From: CAWHNT01 sp963830775 | Lineage (GTDB): Bacteria; Pseudomonadota; Alphaproteobacteria; Geminicoccales; Geminicoccaceae | NCBI GenBank assembly: GCA_963830775.1 | Contig: CAWHNT010000049.1 | Coordinates: 33,873-97,872 of the forward strand | Reading direction: 5' to 3' | DNA length: 64,000 nucleotides | In this document: positions 47,500 to 56,857 of the stretch, in pieces | Numbering within the stretch: position 1 is the first letter of the stretch | How the letters are laid out: each line of letters starts with the position of its first letter | The notes under the pieces: model-generated | What the model was told of the DNA's origin: nothing | Seen by the model: only the letters and a program-made list of their open reading frames with translations | Database searches by the model: none | Made by a program: the position numbers and the translations under genes

Positions 47500-49599
47500 A
47501 TGTCAGCTCTTGAATGGGTCCTCTACGTGCTCGTCGTACTGTGCGGCGGTGCTGGCATCGCCTATGGCGTGCAGACACGGAACCTGGTGCTGGCGATGCC
47601 TGCCGGGAACGCGCGGATGCAGGAGATCGCCGCCGCCATCCAGGAGGGTGCCAGCGCCTATCTCAATCGCCAGTACATGACCATCGCCGCCGTCGGCGTG
47701 GTCATCTTCCTGTTCCTGACCTTCTTCCTCGGCGTCCCGGTCGGCATCGGCTACGTGATCGGCGCCTGCCTCTCGGCCGCCACCGGCTATATCGGCATGA
47801 ACGTCTCGGTGCGGGCCAACGTCCGCACCGCCCAGGCCGCGGCCGAGCGCGGGCTCGCCGGCGGCCTGGATGTGGCCTTCAAGTCGGGGGCCGTCACCGG
47901 CCTCCTGGTCGTGTCCCTGGGCCTGCTCGGCGTCACGCTCTATTACGGCCTCCTGCTCGCCTTCGGGATCGAAGAGCGGCGCATCCTGGAGGCCCTGGTC
48001 GGCCTCTCCTTCGGCGCCTCGCTGATCTCGATCTTCGCCCGGCTCGGCGGCGGCATCTTCACCAAGGGTGCCGACGTCGGCGCCGACCTCGTCGGCAAGG
48101 TCGAGGCCGGCATCCCCGAGGATGACCCGCGCAACCCGGCCGTGATCGCGGACAATGTCGGCGACAATGTCGGCGACTGCGCCGGCATGGCGGCCGACCT
48201 GTTCGAGACCTACGCGGTCACCTTCGTGGCCACGATGCTGCTGGGTGCGATCTTCTTCGACGGTGCCCAGCAGACCACGCTGATGATGTTCCCGCTGGTG
48301 ATCGGCGGCGTCTGCCTGCTGGCCTCGATCGCCGGCACCTACCTCGTCAAGCTCGGCCCCTCGAACAACATCATGGGCGCCCTCTACAAGGGCTTCTGGG
48401 GTGCGGCCGCGATCTCGGCCGTGGCCCTGTTCCCGGTCACGGCCCTGGTGCTCGGCCTGGGCACGCCGTTCGGCGATCCGGCCATCGGCCCGACCGGCCT
48501 CGACATCTACTGGTGCTCGCTCACCGGCCTTGCCGTCACCGGCCTGCTGATGTGGATCACCGACTACTATACCGGCATCAACCACCGGCCGGTGCTGAGC
48601 ATCGCCAAGTCCTCGACCACGGGCCACGGCACCAACATCATCCAGGGCCTGGCGGTGTCGATGGAGGCCACGGCCCTGCCCGTGCTCGTCATCTGCGCCG
48701 GCATCCTGGTCTCCTACCTCTCCGCCGGCGTCTACGGCATCGGCATCGCCGCCACGACCATGCTGGCGCTGGCCGGGCTGATCGTCAGCCTCGACGCCTA
48801 CGGGCCGGTCACCGACAATGCCGGCGGCATCGCCGAGATGGCGGGCCTGCCGCCCGAGGTCCGCGTCCACACTGACGCGCTGGACGCGGTCGGCAACACC
48901 ACCAAGGCGGTGACCAAGGGCTATGCCATCGGCTCGGCCGGCCTGGCCGCGATCGTGCTGTTCGCGGCCTACGTCGAGGACATCAAGCACTACTTCCCCG
49001 AGCTCAACGTCACCTTCAGCCTGTCCGACCCCTACGTGGTGGTGGGCCTCTTCCTGGGCGGCCTGCTTCCCTACCTCTTCGGTGCCCTGGGCATGCAGGC
49101 CGTGGGCCGGGCCGCGGGGGCGATCGTCGAGGAGGTGCGGCGGCAGTTCCGGGAGAAGCCCGGCATCATGGCCGGCACCGACAAGCCCGACTACGGCAAG
49201 GCCGTGGACATGCTGACCCGGGCCGGCATCCGCGAGATGATCGTGCCCTCGCTGCTGCCGGTGCTGGTGCCGGTCCTGGTCTATGCCGTGGTGGCCTCGA
49301 TCGCCGGCCGTGCCGCCGGCTTCACCACCCTGGGCGCCCTGCTCCTGGGCACCATCGTGACCGGCATCTTCGTCGCCATCTCGATGACCTCGGGCGGCGG
49401 TGCATGGGACAATGCCAAGAAGTACATCGAGGAGGGCAATTACGGCGGCAAGGGCTCGGAGGCGCACAAGGCGGCCGTGACCGGCGATACCGTCGGCGAC
49501 CCCTACAAGGACACCGCCGGCCCGGCCGTGAACCCGATGATCAAGATCGCCAACATCGTGGCCCTCCTGATCCTGGCCTCTCTGGCGGCAATGGGCTGA
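47500..49599 (+). CDS. hppA: Membrane-bound proton-translocating pyrophosphatase, K+-independent type
   Basis: 699 residues, about 16 membrane helices. Pyrophosphate site: KGADVGADLVGKVE, DNVGDNVGDCAGMAADLFE and, near the C-terminus, DNAKKYIEEG and GDTVGDPYKDTAGPA. The GNTTKA motif has Lys where K+-dependent enzymes have Ala, so this is the K+-independent H+ pump. Couples PPi hydrolysis to proton export from the cytoplasm. ATG 47500 is preceded by a G-rich site (TGGGGTGG). Confidence 0.95.
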   Translation: MSALEWVLYVLVVLCGGAGIAYGVQTRNLVLAMPAGNARMQEIAAAIQEGASAYLNRQYMTIAAVGVVIFLFLTFFLGVPVGIGYVIGACLSAATGYIGMNVSVRANVRTAQAAAERGLAGGLDVAFKSGAVTGLLVVSLGLLGVTLYYGLLLAFGIEERRILEALVGLSFGASLISIFARLGGGIFTKGADVGADLVGKVEAGIPEDDPRNPAVIADNVGDNVGDCAGMAADLFETYAVTFVATMLLGAIFFDGAQQTTLMMFPLVIGGVCLLASIAGTYLVKLGPSNNIMGALYKGFWGAAAISAVALFPVTALVLGLGTPFGDPAIGPTGLDIYWCSLTGLAVTGLLMWITDYYTGINHRPVLSIAKSSTTGHGTNIIQGLAVSMEATALPVLVICAGILVSYLSAGVYGIGIAATTMLALAGLIVSLDAYGPVTDNAGGIAEMAGLPPEVRVHTDALDAVGNTTKAVTKGYAIGSAGLAAIVLFAAYVEDIKHYFPELNVTFSLSDPYVVVGLFLGGLLPYLFGALGMQAVGRAAGAIVEEVRRQFREKPGIMAGTDKPDYGKAVDMLTRAGIREMIVPSLLPVLVPVLVYAVVASIAGRAAGFTTLGALLLGTIVTGIFVAISMTSGGGAWDNAKKYIEEGNYGGKGSEAHKAAVTGDTVGDPYKDTAGPAVNPMIKIANIVALLILASLAAMG

Positions 49600-49612
49600 G
49601 ACGACCGGGCAT

Positions 49613-49658
49613 CAGCCACGGGATGGCCGGTCCCGCGGGATCGGCCACTCCGTGGCTG
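49613..49658. terminator. Hairpin between convergent hppA and bamE
   Basis: CAGCCACGG (49613-49621) pairs with CCGTGGCTG (49650-49658), with a further GC-rich stem inside. No T-tract; a bidirectional stop or transcript-stabilising structure. Confidence 0.55.
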
Positions 49659-49688
49659 GTGGGGCTGGTGGGCCCAGGCTTCAGGAAG

Positions 49689-50183
49689 CTACTGCCCCGG
49701 AACCCGCCCCTTCCCTCCGGGCGAGCCCGGGCCAGTTGGGGCCTCGGTGTTGAAGCGGCCGATATTGCCGACGAACTGCTGGACGACGGTGAGCTCGTTC
49801 CCCATGGTGCGTGTCTTCTCAGGGGCGGGCTCGATGTTGCGGGCCATCTCCAGGCCGCGCTGGTTCACGTTGCTGACCAGCCCGTCGCCGCCGAAGTCGA
49901 TGCGCAGCACGTCCTGGGCAGCGACGTCCGTGTCGTAGAAGGTGAGCTGCTCCGTGCGCTGGGTCACGTAGTACCAGCTCTTGTCGTTGAAGGTGCTCAT
50001 CGAGGACGGTGAGCCCAACAGGCGCTCGACCTCCTCGCGGCTCGTCACCCCGGGCTGGATCTGCGCCACGACGGCGGGATCGATGCGGTAGCCGTGGGTA
50101 TTGACGGTCGGCGCGCAGGCAGTGGCGGCTAGGGCCGAGCCCACCAGCGCGGCGACCGGAAGGTGCCTGAGAATGGCCTTCAT
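49689..50183 (-). CDS. bamE: Outer-membrane protein assembly factor BamE
   Basis: 164 residues. Lipoprotein signal with lipobox ending at Cys23 (AATAC). SmpA/OmlA fold: IDPAVVAQIQPGVTSREEVERLLGSPSS, followed by WYYVTQRTEQLTF and FGGDGLVSNV. Component of the BAM complex in the periplasm. Divergent from the cytochrome chaperone gene, the conserved alphaproteobacterial arrangement. Confidence 0.93.
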   Translation of the reverse strand: MKAILRHLPVAALVGSALAATACAPTVNTHGYRIDPAVVAQIQPGVTSREEVERLLGSPSSMSTFNDKSWYYVTQRTEQLTFYDTDVAAQDVLRIDFGGDGLVSNVNQRGLEMARNIEPAPEKTRTMGNELTVVQQFVGNIGRFNTEAPTGPGSPGGKGRVPGQ

Positions 50184-50237
50184 CGGCAGCGGGTCCTATC
50201 TCTTCATCAGGAACGGTGCAGCCGGGAATTAGCACAG

Positions 50238-50858
50238 GTGGCAGGAGAGCAACAGTCGGCAGCAGGCTGGTGGCAACGGCTCACCGGCGGGGTGCAGGCG
50301 CGCCGCGAGCGGCGCTCGGCGGCCGAGACGCTCTATGCCAGCCTCGTGCGCCAGGCGCGCGAGCCATTCCTCTTCGCCGAGCTGCAGGCACCCGACACCC
50401 GCGAGGGGCGGCTGGAAATGGTGCTGCTCCACGCCGTCCTTGTCCTGCGCCGGCTCCAGCAGGAGGGCGAGGCCGGCCGGACGCTGGCCCAAGTGCTGTT
50501 CGACCTCATGTTCGCCGACATCGACCAGCATCTGCGGGAATGGGGTGTCGGCGACCTGTCGGTCGGCAAGGAGGTGAAGAAGGTGGCGCAGACCTTCTAT
50601 GCCCGTGCCGCCGCGATGGAGCCGGGGCTTGCCGACGGCGAGCCCGAGTCGCTGGTCCCGGTCCTGCTCCGCAACCTGTATGGGGACGATGAGGGCAGCA
50701 TCGGCCCGGCACGTGGCCTTGCAACCTATCTCGTGGGGCAGTCCGCCTGGCTGCGGGAGCAGCCGGTCGACCTCCGCCAAGGCCGGATCCTGTTCCGGGC
50801 CACCTCACCCGTCGAAATCGTTCCGAGCGGCAACCCGCGCCAGGGGCGGTCCGATTGA
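50238..50858 (+). CDS. Ubiquinol-cytochrome c reductase chaperone (CBP3/UQCC1 family)
   Basis: 206 residues from GTG 50238. Family landmarks: AAETLYASLVRQAREPFLFAEL, DTREGRLEMVLLHAVLVLRRL, LFDLMFADIDQHLREWGVGDLSVGKEVKKVAQTFYARA. Assists cytochrome bc1 assembly. A longer ATG start at 50163 would overlap bamE on the other strand. First gene of the DUF177-plsX-fabH-ihfA-merR series. Confidence 0.88.
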   Translation: MAGEQQSAAGWWQRLTGGVQARRERRSAAETLYASLVRQAREPFLFAELQAPDTREGRLEMVLLHAVLVLRRLQQEGEAGRTLAQVLFDLMFADIDQHLREWGVGDLSVGKEVKKVAQTFYARAAAMEPGLADGEPESLVPVLLRNLYGDDEGSIGPARGLATYLVGQSAWLREQPVDLRQGRILFRATSPVEIVPSGNPRQGRSD

Positions 50859-50998
50859 CCCTCGCCATCGGCGTCCCTACGTTCTACTGCTACCGCCGCG
50901 CGAGCGGGGGACAAGCTCCATGCCGTCCGGGCATCGGGCTGCGGAGATCGGGGTCGGGCAACAAAGCACGCGAAGAGTCTCGGCCCGGAGTGGCAGCA

Positions 50999-51517
50999 TT
51001 GTCGGTCAAACCTGAGTTCTCTCGTCCATACAACATCGAGCGGCTGCCTGCGGGCGGGCTCGACTTTGCGCTTGAGGCGTCGGCTGCGGAGCGGGACGGT
51101 CTCAGCCAGCGTTTCGACCTCGTAGCACTCGACCGGCTCGAGGCGGCGGGCCGGGTGCAGCCTGTGGCGGGCCGTGGCCTGGTCGAGGTGGAGGGGCGGC
51201 TGCGCGCAGCCCTCAGCCAGCGCTGCGTGGTGACCCTGGAGCCCGTTCCGGCGGAAATCGAGGCCGAGTTCCGGCGCATCTTCGCCCGTGACCAGGAGGC
51301 GGTCGACGAGGTCGACATCGATCCGGAGGCGGACGAGCCGGAGCCGCTCGAGGGCAGCTCGATCGATGTCGGCGAGCTGGTGGCCGAGGAGCTGGCGATG
51401 GCGCTGGATCCCTACCCCCGGGCACCGGAAGCAGACGACACGCTGACCGCGATCGCTCCGGCCGAGGCCGAGCCGGCGGGCGCTTTCGCCTCCCTCGCCT
51501 CGCTGCGCCGTCACTAG
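50999..51517 (+). CDS. DUF177 (YceD) family protein
   Basis: 172 residues from TTG 50999 (SVKPEFSRPYNIERL). DUF177 landmarks: LVEVEGRLRAALSQRCVVTLEPV and DVGELVAEELAMALDPYP. Often next to rpmF and thought to act in 23S rRNA maturation; no rpmF follows here. The start is uncertain: GTG 50990 or a start at 50855 overlapping the chaperone stop are possible. Confidence 0.85.
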   Translation: MSVKPEFSRPYNIERLPAGGLDFALEASAAERDGLSQRFDLVALDRLEAAGRVQPVAGRGLVEVEGRLRAALSQRCVVTLEPVPAEIEAEFRRIFARDQEAVDEVDIDPEADEPEPLEGSSIDVGELVAEELAMALDPYPRAPEADDTLTAIAPAEAEPAGAFASLASLRRH

Positions 51518-51562
51518 GATGGCCTGGACGAGCCGTCGCGCGCGGCCGGCCGGGCAGCCCCG

Positions 51563-52609
51563 ATGACGCTGACCATTGCGCTCGACGGGATGGGCGGCGA
51601 CCGGGCCCCCGACATCGTGGTCGAAGGAGCGGCGCTGGCGCTCCAGCGCTTCCCCGACCTCCGGTTCCGGCTCTACGGCGACAGCGCCCGGCTCGGGCCT
51701 CTCCTTCAGGGCAAGGGAGCACTCGAGCGGGCGACCACCGTCCACCACACGCCGGACTTCGTGCTCGGCGACGCCAAGCCGTCGACGGCGCTGCGCCAGG
51801 GCCGCAACTCCAGCATGCGGCTTGCCATCAATGCGGTGAAGGAGGGCGAGGCTGCGGCCGCGGTCTCCGCCGGCAATACCGGTGCCCTGATGGCGATGGC
51901 GAAGTTCGTGCTCAAGACGTTGCCCGAGATCGACCGGCCGGCCATCGCCTCGGTCATGCCGGCCCGGCGCAAGCCCGTCGTGGTGCTCGACCTGGGTGCC
52001 AACGTGGACTGCACGGCCGAGCATCTGTTCCAGTTCGCCGTCATGGGCGAGGTGTTCGCGCGCGTGATCCTGGGCGTGCAGAAGCCGGCCGTGGCGCTGC
52101 TCAATGTCGGCACCGAGGAGGGCAAGGGCGGCGAGGTGGTGAAGACCGCCGCCGCCATGCTCCGCGACAGCGACCTCAGCATCGACTTCCAGGGCTTCGT
52201 CGAGGGGACCGACGTCACCGAGGGCGTGGCGGACGTGGTGGTCACCGACGGATTCACGGGCAACGTGGCGCTCAAGATCGCCGAGGGCACGGCCGCCATG
52301 TTCACCTCGGCACTGAAGGAGGCGATCCAGGGCGGCGGCCTGCGTGCCAAGCTCGGCTATCTCGTCGCCAGGCCGGCCTTCCAGGTCCTCAAGGACAAGT
52401 TCGACCCGCGCCGCTATAACGGTGCCATGTTCCTGGGCCTCAGCGGCGTGGTGGTGAAGAGCCATGGCGGCACCGATGCCGTGGGCTTCGCCTCCGCGAT
52501 CGGAGTAGCCGTCGATCTCGTGCGCAAGCGCACCAACGAGCGCATCATCGACGAGATGCGCGGCGTCCACACCCCATCCCCCGCCGACACGCACCTGGCA
52601 GCTTCCTGA
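51563..52609 (+). CDS. plsX: Phosphate acyltransferase PlsX
   Basis: 348 residues. ALDGMGGDRAPDIVVEGA at the N-terminus, AVSAGNTGALMAMAKFVL and DVVVTDGFTGNVALK in the middle are PlsX signatures. Makes acyl-phosphate from acyl-ACP for phospholipid synthesis. Six bases before fabH. Confidence 0.95.
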   Translation: MTLTIALDGMGGDRAPDIVVEGAALALQRFPDLRFRLYGDSARLGPLLQGKGALERATTVHHTPDFVLGDAKPSTALRQGRNSSMRLAINAVKEGEAAAAVSAGNTGALMAMAKFVLKTLPEIDRPAIASVMPARRKPVVVLDLGANVDCTAEHLFQFAVMGEVFARVILGVQKPAVALLNVGTEEGKGGEVVKTAAAMLRDSDLSIDFQGFVEGTDVTEGVADVVVTDGFTGNVALKIAEGTAAMFTSALKEAIQGGGLRAKLGYLVARPAFQVLKDKFDPRRYNGAMFLGLSGVVVKSHGGTDAVGFASAIGVAVDLVRKRTNERIIDEMRGVHTPSPADTHLAAS

Positions 52610-52615
52610 TACCCC

Positions 52616-53587
52616 ATGCTTCGTTCCACCATCCGCAGCGTCGGCGCCTACCTGCCGGCACGTATCGTCACCAACGACGAGCTTCCCGCCCACCTGGAGA
52701 CCTCCGACGCGTGGATCCGCGAGCGGACGGGCATAGGCCAGCGCTACGTGGCGGCCGAGGGGGAGCTCACCTCCGATCTCGCCGCCGCCGCCGCACGGGT
52801 GGCCCTCGAGCGGGCGGAGCTGTCGCCGCAGCAGGTGGACCTCGTGCTGGTCGCCACCTCCACGCCGGACCTCACCTTCCCGGCCACGGCAACGGCGGTC
52901 CAGCGCAAGCTCGGCATCGGCCGCTGCATGGCCTTCGACCTCCAGGCCGTCTGCGCCGGCTTCACCTACGGCCTCACCACGGCCGACGCGCTGTTGCGCA
53001 CCGGGGCGGTGAAGCGGGCGCTCGTGATCGGTGCCGAGACCTTCACCCGCATCCTCGACTGGCAGGACCGCGGCACCTGCGTGCTGTTCGGGGACGGTGC
53101 GGGTGCGGTCCTGCTGACGGCCGAGGAGCAGCCGGGCACCCGCGACGATCGCGGCATCCTGGCCAGCTATCTCAGCGCCGACGGGCGGTACCAGGACCAT
53201 CTCTATGTCGACGGCGGGCCCTCGGCGACCCAGACCGCCGGCCATCTGCGGATGAACGGCCGCGAGGTTTTCCGCTTTGCCGTGGCGGAGATGGCGGCGG
53301 CCGCCGACAATGTGCTGGCCCAGGCCGGCTGGACCAGGAACGACCTGGACTGGCTGGTGCTGCACCAGGCGAACCTGCGCATCATCGACGCCGTGGCGAA
53401 GCGGCTGGGCCTGCCGAGCGGGAAGATGATCGTCACCGTCGACCGGCACGCCAACACCTCCGCGGCCTCGATCCCGCTGGCACTGGACGCGGCGGTGGTC
53501 GACGGCCGGATCCGGCCGGGCCAGCTCGTCTGCGTGGATGCGATCGGCGGCGGGCTCGCCTGGGGTGCTGCTCTCATCCGCTGGTAG
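52616..53587 (+). CDS. fabH: Beta-ketoacyl-ACP synthase III
   Basis: 323 residues. Catalytic Cys113 in QAVCAGF, His in VLHQANLRIID and Asn in HANTSAASIPLAL. Initiates fatty-acid synthesis from acetyl-CoA and malonyl-ACP. Coupled to plsX, the conserved plsX-fabH-ihfA series. Confidence 0.95.
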   Translation: MLRSTIRSVGAYLPARIVTNDELPAHLETSDAWIRERTGIGQRYVAAEGELTSDLAAAAARVALERAELSPQQVDLVLVATSTPDLTFPATATAVQRKLGIGRCMAFDLQAVCAGFTYGLTTADALLRTGAVKRALVIGAETFTRILDWQDRGTCVLFGDGAGAVLLTAEEQPGTRDDRGILASYLSADGRYQDHLYVDGGPSATQTAGHLRMNGREVFRFAVAEMAAAADNVLAQAGWTRNDLDWLVLHQANLRIIDAVAKRLGLPSGKMIVTVDRHANTSAASIPLALDAAVVDGRIRPGQLVCVDAIGGGLAWGAALIRW

Positions 53588-53616
53588 GCCGAAGGTTGCG
53601 GCAGGCTCCGCAACTG

Positions 53617-53645
53617 TTGACACAAACCCTTGCCTCTTCTAGGTT
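53617..53645 (+). promoter_or_regulatory. Sigma-70-type promoter for ihfA
   Basis: TTGACA (53617-53622), 17 bases, TAGGTT (53640-53645), 31 bases before the ihfA ATG. It allows ihfA expression independent of fabH. Confidence 0.6.
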
Positions 53646-53675
53646 TTTCTCCCGAAGAAACGGGGGAACCCGGCG

Positions 53676-53981
53676 ATGGCAGGCAATACGGTGACGCGGG
53701 CTCAGCTCGCCGAGGCGGTCTACCAGGAGGTCGGGCTGTCGCGGAGCGAGTTGGCCGATCTGGTCGACGCCATCCTGGACGAAATCTCGGTCTCGCTCCT
53801 GAGCACGGGGGCCGTGAAGATCTCCTCCTTCGGCACCTTCGCCGTCCGCCAGAAAGGTCACCGCGTGGGCCGCAACCCGAAGACCGGCGAGGAGGTGCCG
53901 ATCCTGCCGCGCAAGGTGCTCGTCTTCCGCGCCTCCCAGGTGCTCAAGGACCGCATCAACGGCGACGGGGACGGGCGTTGA
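53676..53981 (+). CDS. ihfA: Integration host factor subunit alpha
   Basis: 101 residues, HU/IHF fold: VTRAQLAEAVYQEVGLSRSE, VKISSFGTFAVRQKGHRVGRNPKTGEEVPI and KVLVFRASQVLK. Heterodimeric DNA-bending protein. Two bases before the MerR gene. Confidence 0.95.
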   Translation: MAGNTVTRAQLAEAVYQEVGLSRSELADLVDAILDEISVSLLSTGAVKISSFGTFAVRQKGHRVGRNPKTGEEVPILPRKVLVFRASQVLKDRINGDGDGR

Positions 53982-53983
53982 TC

Positions 53984-54469
53984 ATGGCCCCGGCCAGCGA
54001 GCCGGCACCGGTCGCCGTGGTCGAGGAGGCGCCGCGACCGCAGAAGTCGCAGGCCGCGTTCCGCACCATCAGCGAGGTCGCCGACGAGCTCGACGTGGCC
54101 CAGCACGTCCTGCGCTTCTGGGAGAGCAAGTTCCCGCAGGTGCGCCCGCTCAAGCGCGGCGGCGGGCGGCGCTACTACCGGCCGGAGGACGTGGACCTCC
54201 TGCGCCAGATCCGCTCGCTCCTCTACGACGAAGGCTACACCATCAAAGGAGCACAGAAGCTCCTGCGCGCCCGCCGTGCCCGGCCGGCGGGCCGGATCGA
54301 GCAGCCTGTCCCCCCGGCCGAGCCGGCTCCGCCCCCAGCACCCGCCCGCCGCGTCGCCGCCTCGACCCGTGCTGCGGCCGAGCCGAAGCGCGAGCAGCTG
54401 CACGCGCTGCGCAGCGAGCTGGCGGAGGTGCGGGACCTGCTCCGCCAGGCCCGGCTGGCCGCGGCCTAG
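53984..54469 (+). CDS. MerR family transcriptional regulator
   Basis: 161 residues. Winged-helix MerR head FRTISEVADELDVAQHVLRFWESKFPQVRPLKRGGGRRYYRPEDVDLL; the C-terminus is Pro/Ala-rich followed by a short helix (HALRSELAEVRDLLRQ). The usual partner immediately after ihfA in Alphaproteobacteria; its targets are unknown. No Cys metal site. Confidence 0.9.
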   Translation: MAPASEPAPVAVVEEAPRPQKSQAAFRTISEVADELDVAQHVLRFWESKFPQVRPLKRGGGRRYYRPEDVDLLRQIRSLLYDEGYTIKGAQKLLRARRARPAGRIEQPVPPAEPAPPPAPARRVAASTRAAAEPKREQLHALRSELAEVRDLLRQARLAAA

Positions 54470-54472
54470 GCC

Positions 54473-55349
54473 TCAGCTCGGCACGACCTTGCGGTAGAGG
54501 TGCCAGGTCGCGTGCCCGAGCACCGGCATGACGATGATCAGGCCCACCAGCGCCGGCAAGGAGCCCAGGAGCAGCCCGCCAGCGACGATCAGGCCCCAGG
54601 CCGCCATCGGCAGCGGGTTCTCGACCACCGCGCGCACCGAGGTCGCCACGGCCGCGAACAGCCCCTCGTCGCGGTCGAGCAGGAACGGGAACGACACCAC
54701 GCTGATCGCCAGCACCAGGACCGCGAACAGGAAGCCCACGCTGGTGCCGGCGATGATCATCGCCCACCCGGGACCGGTCGTGAGGGTGTCGCGCACGAAG
54801 GAGCCGACCGAGCTCGGCTGCTCGGGCCCGAGCGTGGCGTGATAGATGCCGTAGGCCGTGGCGAGCCAGAGCAGGAAGACCGCGAGGAGAATGAGCCCCA
54901 GCGCCAGGATGGCGCCGAAGGCAGGTGCCCTGACCACGCCCAAGGCGTCGGCCCAGGTGATCTCCACGCCCTGCTCGCGCCGCCGGCTGATCTCGTAGAG
55001 GCCCACGGCCGCCACCGGCCCGATCAGCACGAAGCCCGACGCGAGCGGGAAGACGAGCGGCAGCAGGTTGTAGCCGAAGGCCAGCCAGGCCATGAGCAGG
55101 CCTGCCAGCGGGTAGATGACGCAGATGAAGACGACGTCGCTGCGATAGGCCGCGAAATCGTCGATTCCCCTGGCCAGCACATCACGCAGGTCCGAGATCT
55201 CGGATCCGGTTGACGGCCGGCAGCGGGGCATGGCGGCTGGCTTCCGGCCGGCGCAGCGAGCTGCCGGCCCTGGCCACGGCGACGTTCGCGGTATGGAGCT
55301 GATCGGCACCCCACTCGATCGGGTGCCTTATATGCTCGGTAGCAGCCAT
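54473..55349 (-). pseudogene. DUF2189 membrane protein, single-base frameshift near the N-terminus
   Basis: ATG 55349 with AGGAGG seven bases upstream: MAATEHIRHPIEWGADQL, then LPAVNRIRDLGPA-stop. One base removed at 55197-55205 (CGAGATCTCGG) gives VNRIRISDLRDVLARGIDDFAAYRSDVVF, the DUF2189 start, then six membrane segments to 54473. 292 codons. Function unknown; typically monocistronic next to the ihfA/MerR block. Confidence 0.75.
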
Positions 55350-55422
55350 CGGTCTGCCTCCTGAACTGGTGGCTCAAGAGGTCCCGAGCGGTCAATGGCA
55401 CGGCGGCCGGGCCGGCCGTCGG
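55350..55422. other. Short intergenic between DUF2189 and the membrane glycosyltransferase-type gene
   Basis: 73 bases; holds the DUF2189 ribosome site. Nothing else seen. Confidence 0.5.
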
Positions 55423-56850
55423 TCACCAGCGACCCGCGACCTGGGAATGAGATAGGCCGCCAGGGTGCGACATCCATGCAAAGTCGCGGCGCAGCACGAG
55501 GCCGGCTGCCAACATCGGCACGAGCCAGGCGACCCGGGCCTGGTAGCGATGGTACGGCCCGGAGAGGATGCCGCAGACGGCGGCGTTGAGAACGATGCCG
55601 GCCAGCAGGAACCAGGCCGCGCGAGGGAAGGCCGGTCCGGAGCGCTCGCGCGAGGGCCAGGCGGCCCAAAGGATGACGACGAGGCTCAGCGTCACGGTCG
55701 CGTAGATCAGCGCGCTGAAGCCGCCCAGCCCGTATTTCCGGACCGGCACGTCCCATTGATAGGTGAACCAGTAGTCCTGTGGCTCGATCAGCGCCCCGCG
55801 GCCGAGCACGAGGTCGTCGAGGCCGAACCGGACCAGCTGGTCCAGCGTGTTGGCTGCGGACGCACGCAGCTGCATGCCTGGGCGGGCCAGGGCCGCCCGG
55901 AGCACCAGCGCCTTCTCCTCCTCCCGCAGCCGGTCGCGGAGGTCCTCCCAGGCCCAGTAGCTGTTGACGGGCGACCAGAGGAAATCCTGCGCATTGTCCC
56001 ACAAGCTGCCCAGATGCGGGCACAAGGCCCAGTCCTCGCGCCCGCAGTTGTCGCGCAGGTAAGGGATCGTGGGGCCGTCCTCGACCTGCCGGGCGAGCAG
56101 GAAGGGCGGGCTCTTGGGGGCCAGGCTCGGGCGCCCGAAGGCGAGCCAGCCCAGCCCGGCCAGCAGAAGCACGGCCACGACGACCGGCAGCCCCAGGCGG
56201 CAGGCGGTCGCCAGACGCCGTGCCGGCGCCAGCAGGGCCGCCGTCACGACCAGGGCCAGGGCCAGCGGCAGGTTCGCGGCATGGAAGCTCGCACCCAGGG
56301 CCACGAGGGCCATCAGCGCCACGCGCTGGGTGCCTGCCAGCCGATCCCAGGCGAAGGCCAGCACCGCCATGCCGAGGATCATGAGCCCACCGAAGAGGTC
56401 CGGCATCACATAGCTTGCGAACCAGGAGACCGAGCTCAGGGCGGCGAGGCCGACAAGGACCGCAACCCGGCAGGGAAAGCTCAGCCCGAGCAGCCGGTCG
56501 AGGGCCACGTCGACCGTGTAGACGGCGACGGCCGCATTCACCGTCACCGTGAGCCAGAAGCCGCCCAGCACCGCCACGGGCCAGAAAACGAGGCTGTAGC
56601 TCACCGAGCGGATTGCAGGGTCCAGGACGAGCATCCGCCCCGCCGCCCCGATCCAGCCGGCCTCCGCCTCCGGCGGCACCGGTCCAAGCCCCAGGAAGGC
56701 CGCCATCACCTGCCAGTAGTCGCGGCCTTGCGTGAAGTAGCCGTAGGAGTCCCAGAACAGGTAGGGATGGTGGTTGAGCAGGGTCGGCCACAGCAGCAGC
56801 GGTGTGAGCACCGCCACCGTGCCGAGCCGCACCCAGCCCGCGTGCGGCAC
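55423..56850 (-). CDS. Polytopic membrane protein, GT-C glycosyltransferase-like
   Basis: 475 residues from GTG 56850. About ten membrane segments, beginning GTVAVLTPLLLWPTLLNHHPYLFWDSYGYFTQGRDYW; the acidic pair DSYGYF after the first helix is typical of GT-C enzymes. A loop with conserved-looking Trp/Cys/Asp residues (about 260-320) lies between helices. Seven bases after the GT2 gene, so probably uses its lipid-linked sugar. Family assignment by topology only. Confidence 0.65.
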   Translation of the reverse strand: MPHAGWVRLGTVAVLTPLLLWPTLLNHHPYLFWDSYGYFTQGRDYWQVMAAFLGLGPVPPEAEAGWIGAAGRMLVLDPAIRSVSYSLVFWPVAVLGGFWLTVTVNAAVAVYTVDVALDRLLGLSFPCRVAVLVGLAALSSVSWFASYVMPDLFGGLMILGMAVLAFAWDRLAGTQRVALMALVALGASFHAANLPLALALVVTAALLAPARRLATACRLGLPVVVAVLLLAGLGWLAFGRPSLAPKSPPFLLARQVEDGPTIPYLRDNCGREDWALCPHLGSLWDNAQDFLWSPVNSYWAWEDLRDRLREEEKALVLRAALARPGMQLRASAANTLDQLVRFGLDDLVLGRGALIEPQDYWFTYQWDVPVRKYGLGGFSALIYATVTLSLVVILWAAWPSRERSGPAFPRAAWFLLAGIVLNAAVCGILSGPYHRYQARVAWLVPMLAAGLVLRRDFAWMSHPGGLSHSQVAGRW

Positions 56851-56857
56851 AGGCGGG

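Noticed and set aside
47503..53623. Very long open frames antisense to hppA and the plsX-fabH region (up to about 965 codons)
   Set aside because: High-GC shadow frames: composition rich in Arg/Gly/His/Asp, no family landmarks, and well-conserved genes on the other strand explain the sequence.
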